Source: Lachnospiraceae bacterium
Lineage (GTDB): Bacteria; Bacillota; Clostridia; Lachnospirales; Lachnospiraceae
Assembly: GCA_910574185.1 (NCBI GenBank)
Contig: CAJSZQ010000008.1
Location: 1 to 64,000 of the forward strand
DNA: 64,000 nt
Direction of reading: 5' to 3'
In this document: piece after piece, positions 7,827 through 16,429 of the stretch
Layout: the number at the start of each line of letters is the position of its first letter
Numbering within the stretch: position 1 is the first letter of the stretch
Notes under the pieces: model-generated
What the model was told of the DNA's origin: nothing
Seen by the model: the letters and a program-made list of their open reading frames with translations, nothing else
The model's database searches: none
Program-made: the position numbers and the translations under genes

Positions 7827-8723
7827 TTACGGATGGAAAGGATAATGCTTTATAAATGTTGTAAAAGCTCTGGTAATCGGATAATCCAATAGTTCTTTTA
7901 GCGTTACATAGAAAATCGTCCTATGAAGGTCTGCTTCCAGCGGAATAATCACATGATGCTCTGTTTTCAGCTTGTGAGCAATGGAATTGGAGGAAAAATA
8001 TATAGCGAGTCCCTGACTTGCAAGCTGCATGCCGATATCAGACTGGCTTGTCTCACATACAATTTTAGGTTCTATGAAATGTTGGTCAAAAACCTGTTCT
8101 AATTCTTTGCGAAAAGCAGAATTTCTGGAGGGCATGATAATATTTTGTTCTTGAAAATCTTTGATTTCCAAGACATTTTTTTTAGTAAAAGGATGTGTTT
8201 TATTTACAACGGCTACATAGTAATCATCCTGAAGTTTCTGATAATAAAGTTCTTCTTCTTTCCGAAGAATATTTTCATGACTGATGATAAATGCAGCGTT
8301 AATGGAACGCGCCAGGAGCAGCCTAAGAAGCGCCTGGCTTCCATCTACAGTGATTTTGTATGTGATTCCCGGATATCTTTGGTGGAAATCTGTGAGAATC
8401 TGGGGATAATTTAAATATCCGGCAATCCACAACATTCCGATTCGGAGAGTACCGTCCTGCATCCTGCTGAATTTGTCCATCCGGTCGGTTAGCTGTTCAA
8501 TATTATTTAGAATGCGTTCTGCGGCGGCCACGAAATGTTCTCCGGCTTCCGTTAAAGATACAGACTTAGAATGACGGATGAAAAGCGGGATTCCGAGTTC
8601 CTGTTCCAGCTTATTAATTTGTTGCGACAGGGAAGGCTGCGCGATGAATAATTCTTTGGCGGCAGCGGAAAAGTTCTTTTTTTCTGCAATTTTTAATACA
8701 TATCGTAATTGGTGAATCTGCAT
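7827..8723 (-). CDS. LysR-family transcriptional regulator
   Basis: A 298-residue LysR regulator. The winged helix-turn-helix occupies residues 1-60 (QLRYVLKIAEKKNFSAAAKE and AQPSLSQQINKLEQELG); the effector-binding domain spans about 90-295. It is transcribed away from the permease gene at 8901, the classic arrangement in which a LysR protein binds the shared intergenic region (8724-8900) and activates its divergent neighbour in response to a substrate. The substrate is unknown; the neighbours suggest an organic anion or a shikimate-pathway-related aromatic compound. Confidence 0.9.
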   Translation of the reverse strand: MQIHQLRYVLKIAEKKNFSAAAKELFIAQPSLSQQINKLEQELGIPLFIRHSKSVSLTEAGEHFVAAAERILNNIEQLTDRMDKFSRMQDGTLRIGMLWIAGYLNYPQILTDFHQRYPGITYKITVDGSQALLRLLLARSINAAFIISHENILRKEEELYYQKLQDDYYVAVVNKTHPFTKKNVLEIKDFQEQNIIMPSRNSAFRKELEQVFDQHFIEPKIVCETSQSDIGMQLASQGLAIYFSSNSIAHKLKTEHHVIIPLEADLHRTIFYVTLKELLDYPITRAFTTFIKHYPFHP

Positions 8724-8900
8724 AAGGGAATCCTCTATATTTTAACATATTTCGTGTGAATTTGTGCAGGTATACAAAAATATCTTGCATTATAGTTTTT
8801 GCCTATTGATTTTATAATATATGAATATTTTACAAATAACAAGAGTCAGGATAAAATATTAACAAATATAACATGGATTGTAGGGAAGGAGAGAGAAGTT

Positions 8901-10358
8901 ATGGCGAAGAAAAGCACAAAGGAAACACTGGTTTTAGTTCTGGCGCTGGTTGTTATCGTCGGAGCAAGATTCATACCGGGCATGGGAGGCTTATCCGCAG
9001 ATGCAGTGGCGGTTCTCGGAGTATTTTTTGGTTCTCTGATTATGTGGATTGGTTTATCTATTGACTGGCCAAGCATGATTACTTTGCTGGCTCTGGGCTT
9101 TATACCGGTTTTTGGGTTTGGAGGAACATTTTCCGGAGCGTTTGGAAATACGACGGTTGCATTTTTGATTTTTACGTTTGCGCTGGTGTATCCGTTAGCG
9201 AAGACAAATTTTGTGCGGCGATGCACGATTTCATTTATTACCAACGGAATCGCAAGAAAAGGTCCCTGGTATTTTGTATGTTTCCTGTTTGCGGCGGTGA
9301 CATTTATGGGATTATTTATTTCACCGTCGGTATTGTTTGTGGCGTTTATGCCGTTTTTGGAGGATATTTTTCAGGTGCTTGAGGTGAAGAAGGGCGGAAA
9401 GTCTGGTAATATGATTATGATGGGAACGGCTTTTTGCATTAGTTTATCCTCTGGAATGACAGCCATCGGCCACGTTTGGCCGACTATGGCAATCGGATAT
9501 TATACGGCGGCCACTGGAAATGACGTAAATCAGTTTCAGTATATGGCGATGGGGATTCCGGCGGGTATCCTTCTGATTATTCTGCTGATTCTGGTGTTTA
9601 AGTTTATTTACAGGCCGGATGATATCGCGGATATTCAGCCGGAGAAGGCGATGAGCCTGCGGGGGACTGTCCCGGCGGCAGATTTCCGGGAGAAGATTAT
9701 TCTGGGGGTTATGTTCCTGACCGTATTCTTATGGGTAGGGCCGAGTCTGATTAAGGGAGCGCTTCCCAGTGTGTATGCAATGGTCAATGGGTGGTCTACG
9801 GCGATGCCGCCGCTTCTTGGCTGTGTAATTTTGTTCGTGGTACAAGTAGACGGTGAACGCATCCTCAATTTCAAAGAAGTAACCAGCAAGGGGATTCTCT
9901 GGGGAAGCATCCTGATGACGGCGGCGGCCACTCAGCTTGGCTCTTGTCTGACCAATGAAGAAGTGGGAATCAGCGCGTGGCTGACAGGAACATTAGAGCC
10001 TCTGACAGGAAGCCTGCCAGTGATAGGAATGATTCTGTTCTTTATGACCTGGGCGGTAATTGAGACCAATTTTTCTTCTAATATTGTTACCACAACAGTT
10101 GTCAGTGCGGTTGCATTATCAGTGTTAACGGCGCTTCCAAAAGGGTCTGTCAATGTGGCGGCAGTGGTATGTATGGTCGGCTTTGCGGCGGGCGTGTGCA
10201 ATATGACTCCGGCAGGACAGAGTACAGTGAATACGGTTGCGATTGGTTCCGGCTGGACCAACACGAAGTCCATGTTTGTATGGGGCGGCATCTTTGCGGT
10301 GATGGCGATTCTGGTGCTGACATTTGTCGCATATCCGCTGGGTTCACTGGTAATGTAG
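8901..10358 (+). CDS. SLC13/DASS-type sodium:anion symporter family permease
   Basis: A 485-residue integral membrane protein with about a dozen hydrophobic segments. Repeated pore loops TNFSSNIVTTT (second half) and the late TPAGQSTVN resemble the substrate/sodium loops of the divalent-anion symporter (DASS, citrate/dicarboxylate) superfamily. The ATG at 8901 follows GGAAGGAGAG; the longer reading from 8799 lacks a ribosome site. It heads a likely operon with an FAD oxidoreductase (10530) and a chorismate-mutase-like gene (11854), opposite a LysR regulator. Import of a carboxylate used by the oxidoreductase is the simplest inference. Confidence 0.8.
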   Translation: MAKKSTKETLVLVLALVVIVGARFIPGMGGLSADAVAVLGVFFGSLIMWIGLSIDWPSMITLLALGFIPVFGFGGTFSGAFGNTTVAFLIFTFALVYPLAKTNFVRRCTISFITNGIARKGPWYFVCFLFAAVTFMGLFISPSVLFVAFMPFLEDIFQVLEVKKGGKSGNMIMMGTAFCISLSSGMTAIGHVWPTMAIGYYTAATGNDVNQFQYMAMGIPAGILLIILLILVFKFIYRPDDIADIQPEKAMSLRGTVPAADFREKIILGVMFLTVFLWVGPSLIKGALPSVYAMVNGWSTAMPPLLGCVILFVVQVDGERILNFKEVTSKGILWGSILMTAAATQLGSCLTNEEVGISAWLTGTLEPLTGSLPVIGMILFFMTWAVIETNFSSNIVTTTVVSAVALSVLTALPKGSVNVAAVVCMVGFAAGVCNMTPAGQSTVNTVAIGSGWTNTKSMFVWGGIFAVMAILVLTFVAYPLGSLVM

Positions 10359-10369
10359 GACAGAATATA

Positions 10370-10510
10370 ATACTTTGTGAAACGGCCGAATGGCCATGAT
10401 GGGGTGCCCGGAGGGTATACTTTGTGAAACGGCCGAATGGCCATGATGGGGTGCCCGGAGGGTATACTTTGTGAAACGGCTGAATGGCGATGATGGGATG
10501 CCTGGAAGGC
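10370..10510 (+). repeat. Family E: three tandem copies of a 47-bp repeat
   Basis: Units at 10370-10416, 10417-10463 and 10464-10510. The first two are identical; the third differs at a few positions. Each has ATACTTTGTGAAACGGCCGA at its start and GGTGCCCGGAGGGT at its end. A single diverged copy lies at 50062-50105. The array fills the space between the permease and the FAD oxidoreductase, has no spacers and is not a CRISPR. Confidence 0.95.
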
Positions 10511-10529
10511 AAAATTTGGGAGAAATGGT

Positions 10530-11789
10530 ATGAATAGAAGTTATGAATATGATGTTGTAGTTGCGGGCGGCGGTACGGCTGGAGTAGCTGCGGCTGTAGG
10601 CGCGGCAAAATGTGGGGCAAAGACTCTGCTTATCGAGAGGAACCCGTATCTGGGAGGAGAAGCGACAAACAGTGGAGTGGCGGCTTTTTGTGGGTTTTAT
10701 ACCTGCGGCGGCAATCCGGTAAAGGTGGTTTCCGGCGTGGGAGATATGGTATTGGAAGAAATGGAGAAGCTGGGGAATACCATCACATATATTATTTCTG
10801 CTACAGGAAATAAAAATATTAATTTTCAGCCTGAATACCTGAAATGTGCGCTGGATAATCTGCTGGACGCGGAAGGAGCCGACTGTCTGATGCATACCTC
10901 TCTGATGAGCGCTGAGGTGAAGGACGGAGCGGTTCAGTCAGTTCAGTGTATGGATGACGAAGGTATTTTTACTGTGAAGGCATCGTGCTTTGTGGACGCT
11001 ACAGGGGATGCAAATCTTGCGAGGATGGCAGGAGCGGAAACCATATGGGGGGATGAAGAGGGGCAGGTGCAAGCGGCGACGCTGACGTTCCGGTTAAGCG
11101 GCGTAGATACCGCGAAGCCCATGACCCCTGATGCTGTGGAGCGGGCGGTAATGCAGGCGAAGAAGGAAGGAATACCGCATCTAACCAGAGAGAAAGGATT
11201 TATTCAGGTGCGGGAAGATTCGGATATAGTGACGGTACTGCTTCCTACGGTTATTCCAAAGAGTTTGGATGGAAGAGAATTGACCATGCATGAGAGGGAT
11301 GGCAGAAAGCAGGTGATTTCCTATGTAAAGGCCTTAAAGAAATATATGCCTGGAATGGAAAAGAGTGAACTTGCGGTAATTGGGCCGTCGATTGGCTTTC
11401 GAGAGACCAGAAGGCTTGTCGGAAGAAAAAGAATCAGCGCGGAGGATGTGCTGGAGAGAAGAAAATGTGAGGACGGCGTAGGCCGGGGCGGATGGAAACC
11501 AGAGATTCATAAGAGTCAGACGAAGATGGGGGAATATATAGATGTAGAAGATGGCAGTTATTTTGATATTCCCCTTGGCGCGCTGCAGTCAGCGAATATC
11601 CATAATCTTTATGGCGCGGGCAGGATTGTGTCTTCAGATACGATAGGATTTGCGGCGGTTCGGGTTATGGGCACCTGTTTTGCGACCGGCCATGCCGCCG
11701 GAGTCGCGGCGGCATATCAGGCTGTGAAAGGAGAAGCGGAGATTTCAGCGGTGCGCGCAGAGCTTGAAAAACAAGGAGCGATGATATAA
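10530..11789 (+). CDS. FAD-dependent oxidoreductase (FAD_oxidored family)
   Basis: A 419-residue flavoprotein. It starts with a dinucleotide-binding motif VVAGGGTAGVAAAVGA and LLIERNPYLGGEATNSG, has the family string DATGDANLARMAGA in the middle, and ends with GAGRIVSSDTIGFAAVRVMG and GHAAGVAAA, which close the FAD site. This is the FAD-dependent oxidoreductase family related to the succinate dehydrogenase/fumarate reductase flavoprotein fold; substrates of its members are mostly unknown. No signal peptide, so cytoplasmic. It follows the permease after the 47-bp repeats and precedes a chorismate-mutase-like gene. The ribosome site (GGGAGAAATGGT) is weak-to-moderate. Confidence 0.82.
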   Translation: MNRSYEYDVVVAGGGTAGVAAAVGAAKCGAKTLLIERNPYLGGEATNSGVAAFCGFYTCGGNPVKVVSGVGDMVLEEMEKLGNTITYIISATGNKNINFQPEYLKCALDNLLDAEGADCLMHTSLMSAEVKDGAVQSVQCMDDEGIFTVKASCFVDATGDANLARMAGAETIWGDEEGQVQAATLTFRLSGVDTAKPMTPDAVERAVMQAKKEGIPHLTREKGFIQVREDSDIVTVLLPTVIPKSLDGRELTMHERDGRKQVISYVKALKKYMPGMEKSELAVIGPSIGFRETRRLVGRKRISAEDVLERRKCEDGVGRGGWKPEIHKSQTKMGEYIDVEDGSYFDIPLGALQSANIHNLYGAGRIVSSDTIGFAAVRVMGTCFATGHAAGVAAAYQAVKGEAEISAVRAELEKQGAMI

Positions 11790-11853
11790 AATTAAGAGCG
11801 AGTCTTTTTGTAAACTAAGGGTGGAAAAGACAGGAAAATGGGAGGTGAAAATT

Positions 11854-12417
11854 ATGAATTTAGATGAGATACGGGCGCATATTGACGAGATTGATACGCA
11901 GATGAAGTCATTGTTTCTTGAGCGGATGGAGTGCTCAAGACAGGTAGCGGAGACGAAAGCCAAGATGGGAAGCGACAACGTGTTTGTCCCTGAGCGGGAG
12001 ATTGCAATTATTGAGAAGAGGGCGACAGATATAGACGCGTCCTTGCATGATGAATATGTTGCTTTTATCAGACATCTGATGAGCGTCAGCAGAAGATACC
12101 AGTATGGGATTTTGACAGAGCTTCAGGATAAGACGATGAAAGAAGCGTTGGAGACGGCCGGATTGGATGGGCGGACGGAGCATACTCAGGTAAAGATTTG
12201 CTTTGTTTGCGGGAAAGAGACGAGTGATTTGAATTTGTTCCTCAATATGGCGAAACTGAACGGGATATCAATTGCAGAATTGCAGTTTAGCATAAAAGAG
12301 GGGAAACAGAAAGCTGAAGCGTTACTGGAAGGGAATATAAAAGAAGCAGGTATGAGACAGTTTTTGTGCCAGACAGCGAAAGAGTCGGAAGACTTCCGAA
12401 TCATGGAGCTGAGGTAA
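11854..12417 (+). CDS. Chorismate mutase-like (AroQ fold) protein with extra C-terminal domain
   Basis: A 187-residue protein. Residues 1-90 look like an AroQ-type chorismate mutase: IRAHIDEIDTQMKSLFLERM, RQVAETKAK, VPEREIAIIEKR, then a third helix FIRHLMSVSRRYQ. Basic residues of the active site (Arg in helix 1, Lys in AETKAK, Arg in PERE) appear kept. The remaining 90 residues contain VKICFVCGKETSDLNLFLNM, whose strand-helix-strand pattern resembles an ACT ligand-binding domain, but no prephenate dehydratase or dehydrogenase domain is present. The ATG at 11854 has GGGAGGTGAAA; an earlier GTG at 11821 is less likely. It ends the operon with the FAD oxidoreductase. Confidence 0.7.
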   Translation: MNLDEIRAHIDEIDTQMKSLFLERMECSRQVAETKAKMGSDNVFVPEREIAIIEKRATDIDASLHDEYVAFIRHLMSVSRRYQYGILTELQDKTMKEALETAGLDGRTEHTQVKICFVCGKETSDLNLFLNMAKLNGISIAELQFSIKEGKQKAEALLEGNIKEAGMRQFLCQTAKESEDFRIMELR

Positions 12418-12420
12418 ACG

Positions 12421-12586
12421 CTAGTGTAGTGTATCATTCACTTTCAGCCAAATAACGCAGAATGAATTTTCAGTCTGCAAGGCGGCTGAATGAGGCGATA
12501 CGGTGGCATCGTCGATTGAAGCCAACGCATCAGATGGAAATTCAGGCAAGTTATTTTGGCGAAATGTGAATGATACACTACACTAG
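12421..12586 (+). repeat. Family C palindromic repeat
   Basis: A 166-bp imperfect palindrome with exact 20-bp ends (CTAGTGTAGTGTATCATTCA and its complement at 12567-12586). Interior words CTGCAAGGCGG, CGGTGGC and CCAACGC are shared with family B in the same order, so C is a diverged relative of B. It begins four bases after the chorismate-mutase-like stop and its last bases TAG are also the first bases of B2. Confidence 0.8.
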
Positions 12587-12747
12587 TGTTCTGACCGCAT
12601 TATATTCAGCCAAACCTCCTTGCCTATCCGTCCATCTGCCGCGTTGGATTTTCTATCCGTAGCCACCGCTACGCCGTCGAAAATCCGCCTTGCAGATGAG
12701 CGAATATTCTGCGGAGTTTCGCCAGATATAATGCGGTCAGCACACTA
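12584..12747 (+). repeat. Family B palindromic repeat, copy B2
   Basis: Nearly identical to B1 over its full 164 bp, with ends TAGTGTTCTGACCG and CGGTCAGCACACTA. It overlaps the end of family C by three bases and is followed within four bases by A2. Confidence 0.85.
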
Positions 12748-12750
12748 GAT

Positions 12751-12981
12751 TACAGTTCACACGTCTCTTAACGGACGCAGATTGAATCAGAAGTATAGCT
12801 CTAAGTAGACGGACTAATATTCTATTGAACTACCAACTAACGCAGACTAAGCCGCGCAGGAAAGCCTTCGCGCCAAAGTCTGCGTAAGTTGCTATTTCAA
12901 TTTCATTAAAAACACTCCGAAATTGTCTGCTTAGAGCTATACTTCTGATTCAATCTGTTGTTTACCGGACGGTCTGTGAAC
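12751..12981 (+). repeat. Family A palindromic repeat, copy A2
   Basis: A 231-bp copy with outer ends TACAGTTCACACGTC and GGTCTGTGAAC. The arms are more diverged than in A1 (AGAAGTATAGCTCTAAG instead of AGGAGCATGTCTCTAAA), but the changes are matched on both arms, so the stem is preserved. Confidence 0.8.
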
Positions 12982-13049
12982 GGAGTGAACAATGAAAGAA
13001 GCAGCGCTTGATTTGTTTGATAAATTAAGCAAGATTGGGAGACAGAACT

Positions 13050-13844
13050 ATGAAGTTTGGATTTATTGGAACAGGAAATATGGCATTGGCAATGATTGGC
13101 GGAGTGCTTAAGCAAGGGATTGCCGCGCCAGAGGATATCTTCGGAGCAGATATATTTGAGCCGGGAAGACAGAAAGTAAAAGCACAATATGGGATTCAGG
13201 TTACAGATGATAATAATGAGGTTATTCGGAATGCAGACGTGGTATTTTTGTCTGTAAGGCCGCAGTTCTACAGAGAAGTAATTGACGGTATTAAGTCAGA
13301 GGTCAGGCCGGAGCAGATTATCATTACAATTGCGCCGGGTAAGACCCTTGCGTGGCTTAGAGAACGGTTTGATAAGGATGTGAAGCTTGTGCGCTGCATG
13401 CCGAATACGCCGGCGTTGGTAGGCGAAGGCATGACGGCTGCCTGTCCGAATGATTTGATTACAGAGGAAGATTTGGACATTGTGAAGAAAATTCTTGCAA
13501 GTTTCAGTCATGTAGAGATAGTGCCAGAGAGACTGATGGATACGGTTACGGCAGTGAGCGGCAGTTCGCCGGCATTTGTATTTATGTTCATTGAGGCTAT
13601 GGCAGATTCGGCCGTATGCTGCGGAATGCCGAGAGCGCAGGCATATAAATTTGCTGCCCAGGCGGTGCTTGGAAGCGCGAAGATGGTTATGGAGACTGGA
13701 AAGCATCCGGCAGAGTTAAAAGATATGGTATGCTCGCCGGCGGGAACGACGATTGGCGGCCTGCGCGTATTAGAGCAGATGGGATTTAGAAGCGCTGTTT
13801 TTGAAGCGGTAAAAGAGGCGGAAGAGATTTCAAGAAGTCTGTAA
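13050..13844 (+). CDS. proC: Pyrroline-5-carboxylate reductase
   Basis: A 264-residue enzyme that makes L-proline from pyrroline-5-carboxylate with NAD(P)H in the cytoplasm. The N-terminal Rossmann motif GFIGTGNMALAMIGG, the RCMPNTPALVGEGMTA segment and the C-terminal signature region (KDMVCSPAGTTIGGLRVLE) are all present and the length is standard. The ATG at 13050 follows GGGAGA at seven bases; a TTG at 13035 is in frame but poorer. Apparently monocistronic, between a block of repeats and a convergent transporter gene. Confidence 0.95.
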   Translation: MKFGFIGTGNMALAMIGGVLKQGIAAPEDIFGADIFEPGRQKVKAQYGIQVTDDNNEVIRNADVVFLSVRPQFYREVIDGIKSEVRPEQIIITIAPGKTLAWLRERFDKDVKLVRCMPNTPALVGEGMTAACPNDLITEEDLDIVKKILASFSHVEIVPERLMDTVTAVSGSSPAFVFMFIEAMADSAVCCGMPRAQAYKFAAQAVLGSAKMVMETGKHPAELKDMVCSPAGTTIGGLRVLEQMGFRSAVFEAVKEAEEISRSL

Positions 13845-13922
13845 GAAAAGCGGAACAAAAGTTGCGTTAGCGAAAAAATTGAATGCGAAGGTGTGTGAAG
13901 CAAACTTTTGTTCCTGGAGTAA

Positions 13923-14777
13923 TTATGTTGTAAGGTTGCGGGTCTGGGCGAATATCACAGCGCCGATAATTATTACAGCGCCGATGATTTCTCTGGCGGA
14001 AGGAATTTCACCCAGCACAGCCAGAGCAATGACGATTCCATATACAGATTCCATGGAAGCGATAATCCCGGCCAGTCCCGCGGAAATATGTTTCAGACTG
14101 TTGATAAATATGGTGTGCGCCAGCGCAGTTGTGGCGATTCCGAGGAAAAGCAGCAAACCAAGCTCCATACCCGTTGGCTGCAGGGACATGGTCAGGACGA
14201 CGGGAGCCAGAACAAGGGCGGCGGTGCCCTGTTCATAGAGAGAGACTACGGTGCTCTGATATTGTCCTGACAAAAAACGGTTTAATACGGCAAGAACCGC
14301 ATAGGCGAGAGAGGAAATCATTCCTACAAGGATTCCTCTGGACATCTGGTTCTCCAGAGTAAATTCTGGAATGGTAACAAACACACCGATTAGAACAACA
14401 ATTGCAATAAGCACATTCTCCCTGCGAAGCTTTTCATGGAAGACAATTGGCTCCAGAAATGTTACAAACAGAGGGAACGTGGAAAAGGTAATGGTTGAAA
14501 TTGCTACGGTAGAAATCTGTGCCGATTCCAGGAAAGACCACCAGTGCAGCGCGAGAACCAGACCAGAGGCCAGTAAAAGCGCGAGATGTGATTTTTTCTT
14601 TACCCGGATATTCTGTCTGGTAATCGCACAAAACAGAAGTAAGGTAATTGAGGAAAAGAATACTCTTCCAAATGTAATCCCAATGGAGGGGATATGGATG
14701 CCTTTGGCGATAGGCGCCGCCGTAGCAAATAAAAAAACGGCTAAATTTACGCTGATTAAAGCTTGCTTCTTATTCAT
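13923..14777 (-). CDS. DMT-superfamily (EamA) transporter
   Basis: A 284-residue membrane protein with ten predicted helices arranged as two EamA halves (about residues 5-135 and 145-280). The start ISVNLAVFLFATAAPIAKGI and the ALHWWSFLESAQISTVA segment are typical of drug/metabolite transporters. Substrate unknown; many relatives export amino acids or metabolites, which could fit proC next door, but that is only context. Convergent with proC. Confidence 0.88.
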   Translation of the reverse strand: MNKKQALISVNLAVFLFATAAPIAKGIHIPSIGITFGRVFFSSITLLLFCAITRQNIRVKKKSHLALLLASGLVLALHWWSFLESAQISTVAISTITFSTFPLFVTFLEPIVFHEKLRRENVLIAIVVLIGVFVTIPEFTLENQMSRGILVGMISSLAYAVLAVLNRFLSGQYQSTVVSLYEQGTAALVLAPVVLTMSLQPTGMELGLLLFLGIATTALAHTIFINSLKHISAGLAGIIASMESVYGIVIALAVLGEIPSAREIIGAVIIIGAVIFAQTRNLTT

Positions 14778-14964
14778 TGTTCAGTAGCTCCTTTGTATAT
14801 CTTGTACACTGTGCTATTATCATTGCGCAAATTCTGTGAAATGTCAAACAAAAGTGTTTCTCATTTATTTTATTTTCGGCGCCGAATGTTTTAAGGCGGC
14901 GCTGACGGATTGCAAACTGTAACAAATGCACGAAAACCCCGATAACTTTCTAACAATATTACCA

Positions 14965-14993
14965 TAGACATATCTTTTGTTGGTTGCTACAAT
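14965..14993 (+). promoter_or_regulatory. Probable pfkA promoter
   Basis: TAGACA (14965-14970) and TACAAT (14988-14993) with 17-base spacing, about 55 bases upstream of the chosen pfkA start. Confidence 0.5.
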
Positions 14994-15050
14994 AGTTGTG
15001 TGTGTTTTTGTCAGGAGAAATACATGAGATACTGGAAACGAGGTGTGATT

Positions 15051-16094
15051 ATGGAAAATGAAAAGAAGTATGCGGTAAGACGAATTGGAGTTCTGACTTC
15101 CGGAGGCGATGCACCGGGTATGAATGCGGCGGTTCGCGCGGTTGTACGTACGGCGCTGTATCTGGGGATTGAGGTGGTTGGAATCCGCCGCGGATGGCAT
15201 GGGTTGATTAATGGGGATATGTTCCGCATGACAGCCGGCGATGTGGCCCGGATTATCAACAAGGGCGGTACGATTTTATATACGGCCCGCAGCCAGGAAT
15301 TCCGCACGAAGGAAGGACGTCAGAAGGCATATAATAACTGCCGCTTGTTTGGATTGGACGGGCTGGTAGCTATTGGCGGAGACGGTACCTTCAGCGGCGC
15401 ATTGGCGCTTTCTAGTGAATTTCCAATTTCAGTGGTAGGGATACCAGGGACAATCGATAATGATATCGGATGCAGTCATTACAGTATTGGATATGATACG
15501 GCTGCTAACACTGCAATTGAGGCCATCGATAAGATTCGCGATACGATGCAGTCTCATGAGAGATGTTCCGTTATTGAGGTAATGGGGCACAGGGCTGGTA
15601 ATCTGGCTCTGTATGTCGGTATTGCCACTGGAGCAACAGCAGTTTTGATTCCGGAAGAGCCATGGGATTTTGAATCCCATGTTGCTGAGAAGATCCGCAG
15701 CGCGCGTCTTGCAGGGCGTACGCACTTTATGGTAATCGTAGCAGAGGGTGCGAAGCGCAGATTGGATGGAAGTCTGGACAATGATGAGGTGGGCAATGGT
15801 TCAGCAGGCGCACAGGTTGCGGATATGATTCGCGCTGAGTTGGGATTAGACCCGCGGGTTACTGTTCTCGGACATCTTCAGAGAGGCGGAGCTCCGTCTG
15901 CAAGGGACCGCGTAACGGCCACGCGTATGGGATATGCGGCGGTACAGACATTGGCGGAAGGCAAGACCAACCGGGTTATCGTTCGTCAGGACGGCGGGCT
16001 GAAAGATATCGATATGGTAGAAGGACTTAAGATGCAGAATGGACTTGATGAGGAAGAAAAGGCTGTTCTGAAAGCAATGACATTCTCATTTTAA
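15051..16094 (+). CDS. pfkA: ATP-dependent 6-phosphofructokinase
   Basis: A 347-residue phosphofructokinase that phosphorylates fructose 6-phosphate, the committed step of glycolysis. GVLTSGGDAPGMNAA (N-terminus), GGDGTFSGA and GIPGTIDNDI are present. The Gly in GGDGT and the Gly in PGTIDND, instead of Asp and Lys as in GGDDT and PKTIDND, mark it as ATP- rather than pyrophosphate-dependent. Two starts are possible: ATG 15051 (GAGGTG upstream, chosen) and ATG 15024 (AGGAG at seven bases), which would add nine residues. It is followed by a terminator, so it is a single-gene unit. Confidence 0.93.
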   Translation: MENEKKYAVRRIGVLTSGGDAPGMNAAVRAVVRTALYLGIEVVGIRRGWHGLINGDMFRMTAGDVARIINKGGTILYTARSQEFRTKEGRQKAYNNCRLFGLDGLVAIGGDGTFSGALALSSEFPISVVGIPGTIDNDIGCSHYSIGYDTAANTAIEAIDKIRDTMQSHERCSVIEVMGHRAGNLALYVGIATGATAVLIPEEPWDFESHVAEKIRSARLAGRTHFMVIVAEGAKRRLDGSLDNDEVGNGSAGAQVADMIRAELGLDPRVTVLGHLQRGGAPSARDRVTATRMGYAAVQTLAEGKTNRVIVRQDGGLKDIDMVEGLKMQNGLDEEEKAVLKAMTFSF

Positions 16095-16116
16095 GGCAGC
16101 GGTTATTGTATAATTG

Positions 16117-16160
16117 CAGCCGGTATATCAGATTTATCTGTCTGATATACCGGCTGTTTA
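16117..16160 (+). terminator. Terminator after pfkA
   Basis: CAGCCGGTATATCAGA (16117-16132) pairs perfectly with TCTGATATACCGGCTG (16141-16156), followed by TTTATTGTT. Confidence 0.85.
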
Positions 16161-16429
16161 TTGTTACGCAATCTATGTCAACTCTAAAAAGAAAAGGTTA
16201 AAGAAAACAACGCAAAGAGCCGATATGAAATATATGAGAAATATTCAAACCTAATATAATCTACACTAAATGACTTTTTGTTTCGCCTGCCTGTTTTACA
16301 GATAGAATTACGTACCATGCTTCAACATAGCCATTGCTGCGATTGCATTTGTGAAGCGGCATTTTCAGAAAAGTATTCTGCGTTAAACATTAAGATATTT
16401 AGTGTTTCAAAGAAAATTGAGGCGATAAT
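16161..16429. other. Non-coding gap upstream of the unknown tail-anchored gene
   Basis: I see no gene, repeat family or convincing promoter pair here beyond A/T-rich stretches (for example TATAAT at about 16256). Confidence 0.4.

Noticed and set aside
7752-7852. Short plus-strand frame rich in Lys/Glu/Arg (KELERREKLREKKLAERS) after the lpdA terminator
   Set aside because: About 33 codons without a start or ribosome site, overlapping the end of the LysR gene; at most a gene-end remnant.
8799-8900. 34-codon N-terminal extension of the SLC13-type permease
   Set aside because: No ribosome site; A/T-rich promoter-like DNA; the ATG at 8901 has a strong site and gives a normal N-terminus.
10370-10510. 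Considered as a CRISPR array
   Set aside because: Only three units in direct contact, with no spacers and no cas genes; it is a simple tandem repeat.
13879-14787. Several plus-strand open frames over the DMT transporter gene
   Set aside because: They lack ribosome sites and family similarity and lie on the opposite strand of a clear membrane-protein gene.
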